DNA from: Bacteroidota bacterium
GTDB taxonomy: Bacteria; Bacteroidota; Bacteroidia; Chitinophagales; Chitinophagaceae
Assembly (NCBI GenBank): GCA_029560415.1
Contig: JAKQKY010000393.1
Location: 1 to 64,000 of the forward strand
DNA length: 64,000 bases
Direction: 5' to 3'
Shown one piece after another: positions 26,001 through 33,637 of this stretch (the first letter of the stretch is position 1; each line of letters starts with the position of its first letter). A program made the position numbers and the translations under genes. The notes below the pieces were generated by a model that was not told the origin of the DNA, did no database searches, and saw nothing but the letters and a program-made list of their open reading frames with translations.

Positions 26001-26079
26001 CGCATCCATCAATGGTATCCTGGATGCGCAGGTGCATAAAACCCATTCTATTTTTATTTTGCTTGTGCCGGTTGAATAG
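23014..26079 (+). CDS. Propeller/Y_Y_Y membrane sensor with degenerate histidine-kinase end (copy 2)
   Basis: 1021 aa, clearly a paralogue of the gene before it over its full length: propeller repeats (GYLWVATINGLQRYDG, NIWVSTNNNGLYVF), Y_Y_Y domain (YNYLPAGTYTFQL), FWKTWWF membrane anchor and the same NLHEEVNKALGNI dimerisation helix. The C-terminal ATPase region again lacks the N- and G-box residues (KELMVAMVQAGATEC). The start codon is TTG: an in-frame TGA lies 9 bases upstream, and the signal peptide begins directly at it. Close spacing to copy 1 suggests co-transcription and possibly a heterodimer. Confidence 0.85.
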   Translation: MFKRIYILYISLVLFHGQIIAQPEKVYSFKHIDISNGLASYNSNGCVQDSLGYLWVATINGLQRYDGYRFTTYRHIDGDSNSLSNNFVTQLMIDSRQNLWVTLADGNIGIFDTKRFKFHKAKLLPRNAAAHKMNRRIMEDSHGNVICIFAGLEAITFHRERNEFSPLYNVFRLPDKWNVVSIAEDKKDNKYWIATDSGMVIYNSVSKKLSYRGHNTEQEPFVELLGGITHISVYGIDRKRRVWFFSWPPAGASRIYCYNLQQNREVLHAYALDARISTGYIEPRNMIEQKDGTIWIYGLNVFARFSEPEKTFYPVHNGYVNMQSIAYENINLYEDREQNIWVSTNNNGLYVFNPARQFFNSIRHVNRKTGKKAVGGMMSFLECNDGSILAGAWNDGLFRYDSQFNNIPLAISGIDTMKELSVWDMCKSNDGHTTWITGQPSFVWLYDQQSGIVKKYNPTVFENRTIRQVAEDKQGNAWFGMHGSGVVKWSKQKASDRFEDGFYKISGIPKTLIIHIDVDSKGYVWICTATHGVYKINPVNDSIIEHITDKGTGQKRLMTNSVAVAFEYDDSTMIFISGGLNIYHLNSNTIEFMGASHGLPSEMAVAMQKDRKGHLWVSFVDGISRINLQMKTCINYNRNDGISNDNFDVSATAQLKDGRILFGSSDDFVVFDPADLKRSEIPVKAMITDFRIRNKSISVDSLFGLSRIELSADQNNIVINFSTLTFRTKFPISYKLEGLDTEWIRAGESRQAVYNYLPAGTYTFQLKTENDEGESADKITSIIIVVKPPFWKTWWFICLVFLLAGSLIYWIDKLQVKRKEAILQMRSDIAGNLHEEVNKALGNINILSEMAKIKADTEPGKSKEYIEQIHSRSQNMMIAMDDMLWSLDPENDNMQRNIERMQEYMDALQQRYAVRLSLTVDEEIPALELNMKTRHESFLMIKELMVAMVQAGATECKILVSLEKSNLQFVMQFENAGSELGSPTKLLERTDMKKSLASINGILDAQVHKTHSIFILLVPVE

Positions 26080-26106
26080 GTGTGTTTTAACCGCGAAGTT
26101 GTGAGG

Positions 26107-26144
26107 TTTCATGGTCTGACCAATTTAGTGGTCAGACCATGAAA
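26107..26144. repeat. 16-bp perfect palindrome upstream of the RAYT transposase gene
   Basis: Arms TTTCATGGTCTGACCA and TGGTCAGACCATGAAA with a 6-base spacer ATTTAG, 85 bp before the transposase ATG. Each arm contains a small TGGTC-n-GACCA palindrome. It is a REP-like structure such as RAYT proteins act on, or alternatively a double operator. Confidence 0.65.
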
Positions 26145-26228
26145 GCAGAAGTACTTCTAGAGAAAATCACTCCAATTTTAAGATGAAAAACCCTTGCCCG
26201 ATTTACCCCTTTCTCCTAATTTAACATC

Positions 26229-26849
26229 ATGAATATTGAACTATCCCAGATGTACCATATTTACAACCAGGGAAATAACCGGGAAACGATCTTTCATGAA
26301 AAAGGCGACTACAAAGTATTCCTACGGGCCGTTAAAAAGTATATTCTACCGAATTGTAGCATAGTTGCATATTGCTTGATGCCTAATCATTTTCATTTTG
26401 AAATATACAGTAATAAAAGATCTGTGGAGAAGATCCCGCTGGGTGATATTAATGTTAGCCGGCTTAGCAACGGATTCAGGTTGCTGCAAAGTCATTATGC
26501 TCAATATTTTAATGATAAATATGCCAGAACGGGCTCTTTATTTCGTCAAAAAACAAAAGCCAAATCACTCGATTTCGGGAAAGAAAACAGCCGGCTTATT
26601 GCAATGCAGTATATACATCAAAATCCCGTAAAACACGGGTTAGTAAGAAATATAGCAGACTGGCCTTATTCATCAATAAGGGAATATATGGGATTAGTTG
26701 ATAAGGGAATTTGCAATAAAAAACTTGCCATGTCATTGATCGATCTTCAACAACGGGATTTCCAATGGGATGCTTATCAGAGCTATGATGAACTGGTCAT
26801 ACAATCCCTATTTAGCAGGAAATCGAGGGCCCGATATCTTTATACATAA
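26229..26849 (+). CDS. REP-associated tyrosine transposase (RAYT, IS200-like Y1 family)
   Basis: 206 aa. Y1 HUH features: YHIYNQGNNRETIF near residue 10, the metal-binding HFHFE (His-x-His) in MPNHFHFE near 52, a long helix with HYAQYFNDKYARTGSLFR containing candidate catalytic Tyr residues near 100, and the RAYT signature YIHQNPVKHGLV followed by WPYSS near 130-150. RAYTs nick single-stranded DNA at REP hairpins and are usually single-copy domesticated genes. A 16-bp palindrome lies 85 bp upstream. The frame is complete, so the enzyme may be active. Confidence 0.9.
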   Translation: MNIELSQMYHIYNQGNNRETIFHEKGDYKVFLRAVKKYILPNCSIVAYCLMPNHFHFEIYSNKRSVEKIPLGDINVSRLSNGFRLLQSHYAQYFNDKYARTGSLFRQKTKAKSLDFGKENSRLIAMQYIHQNPVKHGLVRNIADWPYSSIREYMGLVDKGICNKKLAMSLIDLQQRDFQWDAYQSYDELVIQSLFSRKSRARYLYT

Positions 26850-26868
26850 TATGATTGTGAAAATGTAA

Positions 26869-27648
26869 TTATTTTCCCATCCATTTTTTAAATTCCGTCA
26901 CCTTCTCCCTGCTTACGAGCGCTTCTTTATCAACGGCTGGTTTCAGGTGCAGGATCAACCGGTTGCCAAAATAGTCATGAATCTGGTCTACACTACCGAT
27001 CGAAACATAGAATGAGCGGCTGATGCGGAAATATTTTTCGGGGTCAAGCATTTCTTCCAGTTCATCCATGGTGTAATCAACAACATATTTTTTATTGTCG
27101 GCTGACTTGAAAAAGTTAAGCCTGCCATCGCTGTAGAAGTAGGCTATTTCATCTACTTCAATGCTCACCAGTTTCTGTGCATGTTTCACCAGGAACCGTT
27201 TACGGAATTCTTTCGGTTGTAGTTTCTGCTGCAGTTCTTTTACCAGGTTTTCAACGTTCAATCCCGTATTATCGCTAGCATGACTATACGATTTTTTTAC
27301 CTGGTTAAATTTAGTCATGGCAGCCTGCAGTTCTTCTTTCTGAATTGGCTTTAGCAGGTAATCTACACTGTTTACTTTAAAAGCTTTTAAAGCATATTCG
27401 TCATATGAAGTGGTAAAGATCACCGGGCTTTTTATATCTACAAGGTTGAAAATTTCAAAACTTTGCCCATCCGCCAGCTCGATATCCATGAGGATCAGGT
27501 CTGGTGCGGGGTTGGCTTGCAGCCATTCAACAGTAGTTTTAATGCTATCGGTTATACCGATCACTTCTGCAGAAGGATCTACAGCAGATAAGGTTTTCTG
27601 TAGTTTTTTTACTGCCAGTTCTTCATCTTCAACGATCAGAATTTTCAT
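26869..27648 (-). CDS. LytTR-family response regulator
   Basis: 259 aa. Receiver domain 1-120 (EDEELAVKKL; phosphoacceptor Asp in LMDIELADG near 55; Thr/Lys in FTTSYDEYA and LLKPI). A LytTR DNA-binding domain covers about 150-259 (LVSIEVDEIAYFYSDGRLNF, RISRSFYVS). LytTR proteins bind two 9-bp direct repeats about 21 bp apart. Exactly such pairs occur upstream of its own operon and of several neighbours. It ends the operon LytS-LytS-LytTR, 50 bases after the second kinase. Confidence 0.92.
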   Translation of the reverse strand: MKILIVEDEELAVKKLQKTLSAVDPSAEVIGITDSIKTTVEWLQANPAPDLILMDIELADGQSFEIFNLVDIKSPVIFTTSYDEYALKAFKVNSVDYLLKPIQKEELQAAMTKFNQVKKSYSHASDNTGLNVENLVKELQQKLQPKEFRKRFLVKHAQKLVSIEVDEIAYFYSDGRLNFFKSADNKKYVVDYTMDELEEMLDPEKYFRISRSFYVSIGSVDQIHDYFGNRLILHLKPAVDKEALVSREKVTEFKKWMGK

Positions 27649-27698
27649 AATTGCATATTTTAATTATTCAGGTAATTGCGTTTATTCTTTGCCGTAAT

Positions 27699-28772
27699 TT
27701 ATTCTTCAATACTGCTTATCAATGGTTTTACCCTGGTATTGTTCCAGATCAAAGGAAGCACAACAGTGAAATTTTTTTCATCTTTCATTACATCAAAACC
27801 AGGGAGCTTCAGTAAGGCATATTTAGCCCTGATATTATCGAGCCCCACTTTATTACTTGGTGCTTTGATCAGTTTATGCTGCAGGTTATTATTCACCACC
27901 AGTTTATTGCCAGCTGTTGTAAAAATATCGATTACCAGTGGTTGGGCCTTTGAAAGAGCATTGTGTTTCACTACATTTTCTACCAGCAGCTGTAGTGATA
28001 AGGAGGGGAGCAGGTAAGGTTCATATCTTTTATCGATCTGCAAATGAAGTTTTACCGCATCACCGTGTCTTGTTTGTAAAAGTTTGAAATAGGATTGAAT
28101 GAATTTCAGTTCACTTTCCAGGGTACTCATACCATCTTCGTTGTTGCGTAACAGGTAGCGGTAAACTTTACTGAGTTCATTTAAAAATACCTCCGCTTTT
28201 TGCCTGTCTTCCGTAATAAGGGATGACAGTGTATTGAAACAATTAAACAGGAAATGTGGATTCACCTGGCTTTTCAGGGCGTCGAATTCATTCTGTGCCG
28301 ACAGGTTCTGGAAAGTTTCCTTTTCTTCCACGCTTTCCTTATATTTTTCCAGGATATAGTCTGCTTCAAATAAAGTTTCAAAGATCAGGTTCACTCCCAG
28401 GCCCACAAGCAATCCCAATTTAAGATCGGTTAATGCTAACTGGTATCCAAGTATATGAAAGTGATCATACAGAAAAAAAATCAGTGTCATTGAAAGCGAC
28501 ATGAACGGTATGATACAAAGCGCCATGATCAGCAGCCTTTTTCTTGTTTGCCTGATCAATGGATAAGTGATTTTTAATCCGTTGCTGATAATAGTATGAC
28601 CTTTCCAGGATACGATGCCAATAGCATAAATCAGCGGAAAAGATATGAGCCATATCTGTATGTCTTTAAAAATCCGTTGGTCAAATAGAATGTAATTGAG
28701 CAGGAAATCGATGATGGGCATCGAAGCAAGGAATGAAAACCACTGTAATTTAGTTGCCTTTGTAATTTTCAT
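27699..28772 (-). CDS. LytS-like sensor histidine kinase (second of the pair)
   Basis: 357 aa. Four hydrophobic segments in the first 150 residues form the membrane sensor. These are followed by the His_kinase (PF06580-type) motif SQVNPHFLFNCFNTLSSL near residue 190 with the phosphoacceptor His, and an ATPase domain with N-box LLVENVVKHNAL near 270 and VGLDNIRAKY near 318. It starts inside the upstream kinase's stop (ATGA, 4-base overlap) and is followed by the LytTR regulator. The two kinases may form a heterodimer. Confidence 0.9.
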   Translation of the reverse strand: MKITKATKLQWFSFLASMPIIDFLLNYILFDQRIFKDIQIWLISFPLIYAIGIVSWKGHTIISNGLKITYPLIRQTRKRLLIMALCIIPFMSLSMTLIFFLYDHFHILGYQLALTDLKLGLLVGLGVNLIFETLFEADYILEKYKESVEEKETFQNLSAQNEFDALKSQVNPHFLFNCFNTLSSLITEDRQKAEVFLNELSKVYRYLLRNNEDGMSTLESELKFIQSYFKLLQTRHGDAVKLHLQIDKRYEPYLLPSLSLQLLVENVVKHNALSKAQPLVIDIFTTAGNKLVVNNNLQHKLIKAPSNKVGLDNIRAKYALLKLPGFDVMKDEKNFTVVLPLIWNNTRVKPLISSIEE

Positions 28773-29830
28773 ACAGCATCCTCCTCTTTTTTGGTCAATA
28801 AAGGCAGGATAATTGAACGTTCGGTGTCTGATTCTTCAATTAATACCATGCTGTCGTTTAACAACCGGTATTTATGGATCAGGTTATCGAGTCCCATTTC
28901 ATGATCAACCACTTCTGTCACAATCTTCAGTTGTATGTTATTGCTTACGATCAGTTCATGCTTTAAGCCTGAATGAATTTTAATTTCCAACGGACTTTTC
29001 TTACTGATGGTTTGCTGGTGAATGGCATTTTCAATGATCACCTGGAGGGTCAGGGGAGGAATGAATTTTGATCTGTCGGCTTCAATCACGTTGATCGATA
29101 CCCGCAAACCATCTCCGTACCGGGCTTTCAGCAGGTATATATAAGATTGCAGGAATTTTAATTCTGTTTCTACCGTCACCAGGTGGTCGTCATCATTGCG
29201 CAGCATGTACCGGTACACCTTGCTCATCTCATCCAGGAACTTTTCCGCTTCTTCTTCATTGTCGCTAATGAGACTTGAAAGTGAATTGAGGCTGTTGAAT
29301 AAAAAATGCGGGTTAACCTGGCTTTTTAAGCCCTGCAACTGGCTTTGACGGTACACGGCTTTCAATGCATCTGTTTCTCTTAAATTGGCCCGCCAGTTAT
29401 CAAACCTGGAAATTCCTTCATGAAGTATGGTGAGAAAAATATTCACAATACCCATGATGATGAAACTCCACACAAATCCCGTTTCGTAAAACCTATACCC
29501 AAAAAAATGGATCGCTTCATAACCCCTGTATAAGCCATAGAGGAAAAGGCCGGTGATCAACAGGAAAATGATGATCATGATCGACAGTCTTTGGGCTACC
29601 TGTTTTTCCAATGGCAACCTGCGTTTTAATGCTACGGCCACATACCCACAAAGAATAAAATCGATCGAAAATGCCACTGCCGTGATCAGTGTCCCCCAAA
29701 GAAAAACCTGCCAGCTTAAAAAATAAAGTTTACCAAACAGGATGCTGTTCAATAAAATGGCAACCGGGAAGATCACCATTAGCATCACATGATAATCCCT
29801 GCTTGAATATCGTGGCAGTGTCAGTCTCAT
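28769..29830 (-). CDS. LytS-like sensor histidine kinase (first of the pair)
   Basis: 353 aa, same build as its partner: four hydrophobic segments up to about residue 140, then KSQVNPHFLFNSLNSLSSL near 175 with the phosphoacceptor His, and an ATPase domain with VIIENAIHQQ near 260 and MGLDNLIHKY near 320. The N-box keeps the Asn but the following KH is replaced by HQ, and the G-rich part is short; activity may be weak. First gene of the operon; a perfect LytTR-like repeat pair lies 71 bp upstream, suggesting autoregulation. Confidence 0.9.
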   Translation of the reverse strand: MRLTLPRYSSRDYHVMLMVIFPVAILLNSILFGKLYFLSWQVFLWGTLITAVAFSIDFILCGYVAVALKRRLPLEKQVAQRLSIMIIIFLLITGLFLYGLYRGYEAIHFFGYRFYETGFVWSFIIMGIVNIFLTILHEGISRFDNWRANLRETDALKAVYRQSQLQGLKSQVNPHFLFNSLNSLSSLISDNEEEAEKFLDEMSKVYRYMLRNDDDHLVTVETELKFLQSYIYLLKARYGDGLRVSINVIEADRSKFIPPLTLQVIIENAIHQQTISKKSPLEIKIHSGLKHELIVSNNIQLKIVTEVVDHEMGLDNLIHKYRLLNDSMVLIEESDTERSIILPLLTKKEEDAV

Positions 29831-29900
29831 ACCTTCTACAAAATACTAAGATTTAACATTCTAACCGCTACGTCTACCCATGGAACGTTTACCCGGGGGT

Positions 29901-29929
29901 ATGAATTGAGGAAATTGCTGTATGAATTG
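29901..29929 (-). promoter_or_regulatory. LytTR-like direct repeat upstream of the LytS-LytTR operon
   Basis: ATGAATTG at 29901-29908 and 29922-29929, both exact and 21 bp apart, 71 bp upstream of the first kinase start. As seen from the gene they read CAATTCAT-N13-CAATTCAT. Confidence 0.65.
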
Positions 29930-29950
29930 TACCGGTATCTATCAAGCAGG

Positions 29951-29988
29951 TTACCTGGACTGGTCTTCCATTTAACCAGTCCAGGTAA
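29951..29988. repeat. 14-bp perfect inverted repeat after the cytochrome c gene
   Basis: TTACCTGGACTGGT and ACCAGTCCAGGTAA with a 10-base loop, 9 bases past the cytochrome stop. A strong hairpin but without a T run, so either a rho-type/processing hairpin that protects the mRNA end or a REP-like element. Confidence 0.6.
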
Positions 29989-29997
29989 TCCCAGACA

Positions 29998-30585
29998 TTA
30001 TTTCAGATCGGTGAAGGCCTTGATCGGAGGTTCTACATTTTTTACAGCTTTAGTAGACTTCAGGAATGTGTATATCGCCTTAACGTCGGTATCGGTATAA
30101 TGGCTGAAGTTCTGCCAGGGCATTGGTGGCATCAGGGTTCGGTTTCCATCCATGCCTTTCCATTTTCCTTCGCGGATGGCTTTGCTGAACTGTTCTTCTG
30201 TCCAGTTACCTATGCCGGTTTCATCACTGGTAAGGTTAGCCGCAAAGCTCGCACCCCATGGACCAGCCCAGCCTGTTAATTCGCCGTTGACCAACGCCCA
30301 GCCCGATTTAATGATATTGGTGTCTACAGAAGGGAAGGGTACATCGGAACGATAACCAGAAAGGCGTTTGTCCATATCCGGTTCAGGTCCCATTGGCCCC
30401 ATTTTTTTTGGTGTGTGGCAATCTTCGCAACCCGAAATGGTCACAAGGTATTCACCTCGTTTGATCAGGCTGTCTTTGCTGATGCTTCCGGATATTTCCG
30501 TTTTGGCCTGGCTGTTTTCGCAAGAGATCACTGCTGCGGCAACAGCAAGGATCATAGCAGAATGAATTAATACATTTTTTTTCAT
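29998..30585 (-). CDS. Cytochrome c lipoprotein
   Basis: 195 aa. Signal peptide with lipobox-like AAVISC (Cys near 22), then a single haem-binding motif SGCEDCHT (CxxCH) near residue 53. Candidate distal Met ligands are in LMPPMPWQNFSHYTD near 155. It fits the single-haem cytochromes that pass electrons in the periplasm, or a detached haem domain of a dehydrogenase. The gene stands alone, with a hairpin at its end; partner unknown. A degenerate LytTR-like pair lies 78 bp upstream. Confidence 0.87.
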   Translation of the reverse strand: MKKNVLIHSAMILAVAAAVISCENSQAKTEISGSISKDSLIKRGEYLVTISGCEDCHTPKKMGPMGPEPDMDKRLSGYRSDVPFPSVDTNIIKSGWALVNGELTGWAGPWGASFAANLTSDETGIGNWTEEQFSKAIREGKWKGMDGNRTLMPPMPWQNFSHYTDTDVKAIYTFLKSTKAVKNVEPPIKAFTDLK

Positions 30586-30662
30586 GGTATAATTTTTATT
30601 AAATGATGTTTAAATTTTCAACAAGATAAATAGCTGCATTCCTGGCATCAACCAGAATTTGA

Positions 30663-30691
30663 TCGAATTGATGAAATCCTTACATGGATTG
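30663..30691 (-). promoter_or_regulatory. LytTR-like direct repeat upstream of the cytochrome c gene
   Basis: TCGAATTG (6 of 8) and ATGGATTG (7 of 8), 21 bp apart, 78 bp upstream of the start, same orientation as the perfect sites. Confidence 0.4.
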
Positions 30692-30733
30692 ATGTTATTG
30701 GAAAACCAGCTTTGGTTGATATGGTGCGTCGGC

Positions 30734-32083
30734 TTAATATTTTTCTTCAGATTGCTTCTGCGCTGCTTTTGCATCGCCGGTAATCGATTCCGATATCCTG
30801 GCTATTTGAACCATAAGGTCGTAGCTCCCGGAAATGGCAGTGGCCATTTTTGGTTCATCGTAAGTGCCATCAAACATTTGGCTTTCTTTTCCCTGGCCCC
30901 ATTTGAAATTTGATGCGAATTCATCTAATTCGCCTGTTGCAGCTTTTGAACCCGCAACGTAGTGTGCCCAGCTTATGGCCTGCATGGCGATCTCTGCCTT
31001 AGAAAGCTGGTAGTACATCATCATTGAAGTTTGGTGTAACGCCCTCATTTGTTGTGGATCTTTGTCATGACCAACTTCACCTAATTCTACCATTGGTATG
31101 CTTTTCACCGTTGCTTCTGCCCAGTTTTGGATATTGGTTTTCATGTTTTCGATCGCGTCTCTTGTCAACGAGATCATGCTGCTATAAACGGATGTAACTT
31201 CCTGCATCCGCTTGCCTGTTCGAAGTAAAAGTTCATCTACTTCGAAACTGGGTTTTTCCATCTTGCTATAATCCCTGTTGGCCACACCGGTAGCAGGTTT
31301 AATCGTCATATATTTTTTCATCTCTGCCTGTTTTTCAGACTCACTCATTTTCTTGAATTTTTCCTGGTAGGCTTTATCGTTCATCAGCTTGTACTGCATG
31401 TCACGCATACCTGCATCTCCGCCGGTTTGTGTAAGAAGGGAAGGATCCTGTTGTATATTTCTTTTCATCTTTTCAGCAGCCGCCTTTCGTTCAGCATCGG
31501 TCATATTCACCAATTGCTGTGTGCCACCCATTTGACGGACGACCGCACTTTTATCCGATGCTGCCATCGCTCTTTTTTCAAGACCCTGCTGGCCTTCTTT
31601 ATCATAAACCTGTTGATATAAATTGTGTTTATTTACCACGTCGCGTAGCTGGTTCTTGGCCCGCTCTACTTTATCATAGAATGGTTTGTACCGGGCATCA
31701 ACATCTGTATTTCCTGCAACGGGAAGTTCTGCTATTGGCGTAGGGATGCCTTGCATATGGGCAATCAGGTTCCAATCGCCCGCACTTCCATTGTTTTGTT
31801 TAGACCAGGTACGATAGCTCTTTTCCGACAATGCCGCCTGTTCGTTCATTGATTTTTTAGTTGAAGCCAGCTGGCCTTCGACCATTTTTTCTAAAAGGTT
31901 ATTTAATTTTTTAGACTGTTCAACAGAGGGATCAAGGGTCTTATTTGACTTAAGGGAACGGAAAACCGAATCTAGGCTTTTTTGGAAATTGTTATAAGTT
32001 GGTTTTTGTTGTGCAATGCCTGTTAAGGCAAACATTGCTGATACTAATACGGGAATTGTTTTTTTAATAAAATACTTTTTCAT
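30734..32083 (-). CDS. Secreted helical protein of unknown function
   Basis: 449 aa. Signal peptide about 1-24 (PVLVSAMFALTGIAQ). The rest is charged and helix-rich with long Lys/Glu/Gln stretches (ERKAAAEKMKRNIQQDP, MSESEKQAEMKKY) that predict coiled coils. No enzymatic motif. It starts 37 bases after the OmpA-type gene and probably shares its transcript, so it may be a periplasmic or surface partner. Confidence 0.6.
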   Translation of the reverse strand: MKKYFIKKTIPVLVSAMFALTGIAQQKPTYNNFQKSLDSVFRSLKSNKTLDPSVEQSKKLNNLLEKMVEGQLASTKKSMNEQAALSEKSYRTWSKQNNGSAGDWNLIAHMQGIPTPIAELPVAGNTDVDARYKPFYDKVERAKNQLRDVVNKHNLYQQVYDKEGQQGLEKRAMAASDKSAVVRQMGGTQQLVNMTDAERKAAAEKMKRNIQQDPSLLTQTGGDAGMRDMQYKLMNDKAYQEKFKKMSESEKQAEMKKYMTIKPATGVANRDYSKMEKPSFEVDELLLRTGKRMQEVTSVYSSMISLTRDAIENMKTNIQNWAEATVKSIPMVELGEVGHDKDPQQMRALHQTSMMMYYQLSKAEIAMQAISWAHYVAGSKAATGELDEFASNFKWGQGKESQMFDGTYDEPKMATAISGSYDLMVQIARISESITGDAKAAQKQSEEKY

Positions 32084-32120
32084 GTCAGTTATTATTTAAT
32101 CGTCATTATTTTGTACTGGT

Positions 32121-33404
32121 TTATTTTTTGATGAATTCTACACGGCGGTTGGAAGCCTTTCCTTCTTTTGTTTTGTTATCGGCCACGGGTTTCGTTTCTC
32201 CTTTACCGTCAGTGTCGAGTCTTTCGGCAGAAATGCCGAAATCGTTTACCAGAGCATCTTTTACGGCCGCAGCTCTTTTTTGCGAAAGCAAAAGATTCTC
32301 AGCATCCTGTCCGTCAGAGTCGGTATGCCCGATGATGGTCACATTGATGCCTGCACTTTTTTTGAGTACATCGGCGATCTCCTTCAATACACCACCTGAT
32401 TCTGGTTTGATGTTCGCAGAATTTATGTCGAACAGGATAGCCGTGGTACTGAACTTTCCTTCTTCTTCCAATCGATGCCTCGTGTCTGCCTTACCGGTAG
32501 CAGTCTTGATATTGCCGAGGTACATGGCATACTGGTTATCTTTATAATTTGTATTTCCTACCTGGAACAGCAGCTGGTTCATGGTTTGGTTGATCGGAAC
32601 GGCTTTCGGAATGTCGAATGCCTTGGTTTCATTGATCCACATCCTGAACCTTTCCTTTTGAACCTGGATGGCCACGTGCATGGGTTTGTGGTAATGATTT
32701 TCCAGTTCTTCAAAAACCTTTACGTCGCTGCTGAAATAGGCATTGTTGGTTAGGTAGGATTCTATTTTGATCTTACTGTTTTTGTATTCAGCGGGGTAGA
32801 TGGTGGCTAGTACGGCAGCATTCTTTTTATAGTTTTTAAGGAATTCATTACTGCCATTGGGTTCGCTATTGCTTGCAAATACGCCGGCCGTAAACGTCGG
32901 GTACATCCAACCGTTATTTTTCAACTGCATGACCACGTCAAATTCAAGGGTAAAATTCTCCGGCAGTTTCTGCTGGTTTCCGGAAAGATAGATGAAGGGT
33001 GCGTGTACCCTGAGCCATTTACCGGGTATCGATTCCAACGTTACTACTTCACCACTGCCACTGGTATTCCATCCTGCGGGTAATTCAGCAGTGGCTTCCA
33101 TGGCAAAATCATCATAATAGAGGATTTGCTCGCCGGGAATGAAATCATATTTAGAAAAACTCTTTACCACTGGTTGATCTGCGGAGGGGGTAGAAGTGCT
33201 TTCATTGCTGTTCGTTTCAACGTTTGTTTTAGCTGTTGGTTTACCTTCTGCCTTATCAAGTGCTTTGTCGATGGCTTTATCAGTTTTAACATCGGCTCGA
33301 TGAGTGATTTTGCTTTTTACTTTATTCACAAGGCCGCCTAGCTGTGCCATACTGGTTAATGAAATGAATGCCATTAAGAAAAGAAGGATCGGTTTTTGTT
33401 TCAT
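32121..33404 (-). CDS. OmpA-family outer-membrane/peptidoglycan-binding protein
   Basis: 427 aa. Signal peptide 1-20; a Lys/Ala-rich helical part near 30-60; a low-complexity Asn/Ser/Thr linker; a central beta-rich domain of about 200 residues that resembles concanavalin-like or DUF-type domains (YYDDFAMEATAELPAGW). The C-terminal OmpA domain has IGHTDSDGQDAENLLLSQKRA near 355 and SNRRVEF at the end, which binds peptidoglycan. It is first in an operon with the helical secreted protein. The promoter region holds three ATGAATTG copies (33466-33494). Confidence 0.88.
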   Translation of the reverse strand: MKQKPILLFLMAFISLTSMAQLGGLVNKVKSKITHRADVKTDKAIDKALDKAEGKPTAKTNVETNSNESTSTPSADQPVVKSFSKYDFIPGEQILYYDDFAMEATAELPAGWNTSGSGEVVTLESIPGKWLRVHAPFIYLSGNQQKLPENFTLEFDVVMQLKNNGWMYPTFTAGVFASNSEPNGSNEFLKNYKKNAAVLATIYPAEYKNSKIKIESYLTNNAYFSSDVKVFEELENHYHKPMHVAIQVQKERFRMWINETKAFDIPKAVPINQTMNQLLFQVGNTNYKDNQYAMYLGNIKTATGKADTRHRLEEEGKFSTTAILFDINSANIKPESGGVLKEIADVLKKSAGINVTIIGHTDSDGQDAENLLLSQKRAAAVKDALVNDFGISAERLDTDGKGETKPVADNKTKEGKASNRRVEFIKK

Positions 33405-33465
33405 GATCTTTATATTTTGATCACAAACATACCCGGCCTGTTATGTTAACGAAAAGCAGAACGAT

Positions 33466-33494
33466 ATGAATTGATGAATTGACCGAATGAATTG
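33466..33494 (-). promoter_or_regulatory. LytTR-like repeats upstream of the OmpA operon
   Basis: Three exact ATGAATTG copies at 33466, 33474 and 33487; the first and third are 21 bp apart. They lie 62-90 bp upstream of the OmpA start. The same region is upstream of the divergent Usp operon, but at 144-172 bp. Confidence 0.6.
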
Positions 33495-33555
33495 ATGTTG
33501 AATGTCAATGGTTCAACATTGTTATAACATATTTGCCTGACAGCGCTGTAATGCC

Positions 33556-33569
33556 CTGATATCAATCAA
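33556..33569 (+). promoter_or_regulatory. FNR-like box upstream of the first Usp gene
   Basis: CTGAT-ATCA-ATCAA against the FNR consensus TTGAT-N4-ATCAA: one mismatch. Centre 75 bp before the Usp ATG. Confidence 0.5.
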
Positions 33570-33637
33570 TACAGCTTATGCATATAATCATGTAAACCTT
33601 TTATTATTCAAGGTATATTTGAGTAAAATAAGGCGTT

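Noticed and set aside
26107-26144. Terminator of the second propeller gene
   Set aside because: Strong stem but no T run on either strand right after it; REP or operator is more likely.
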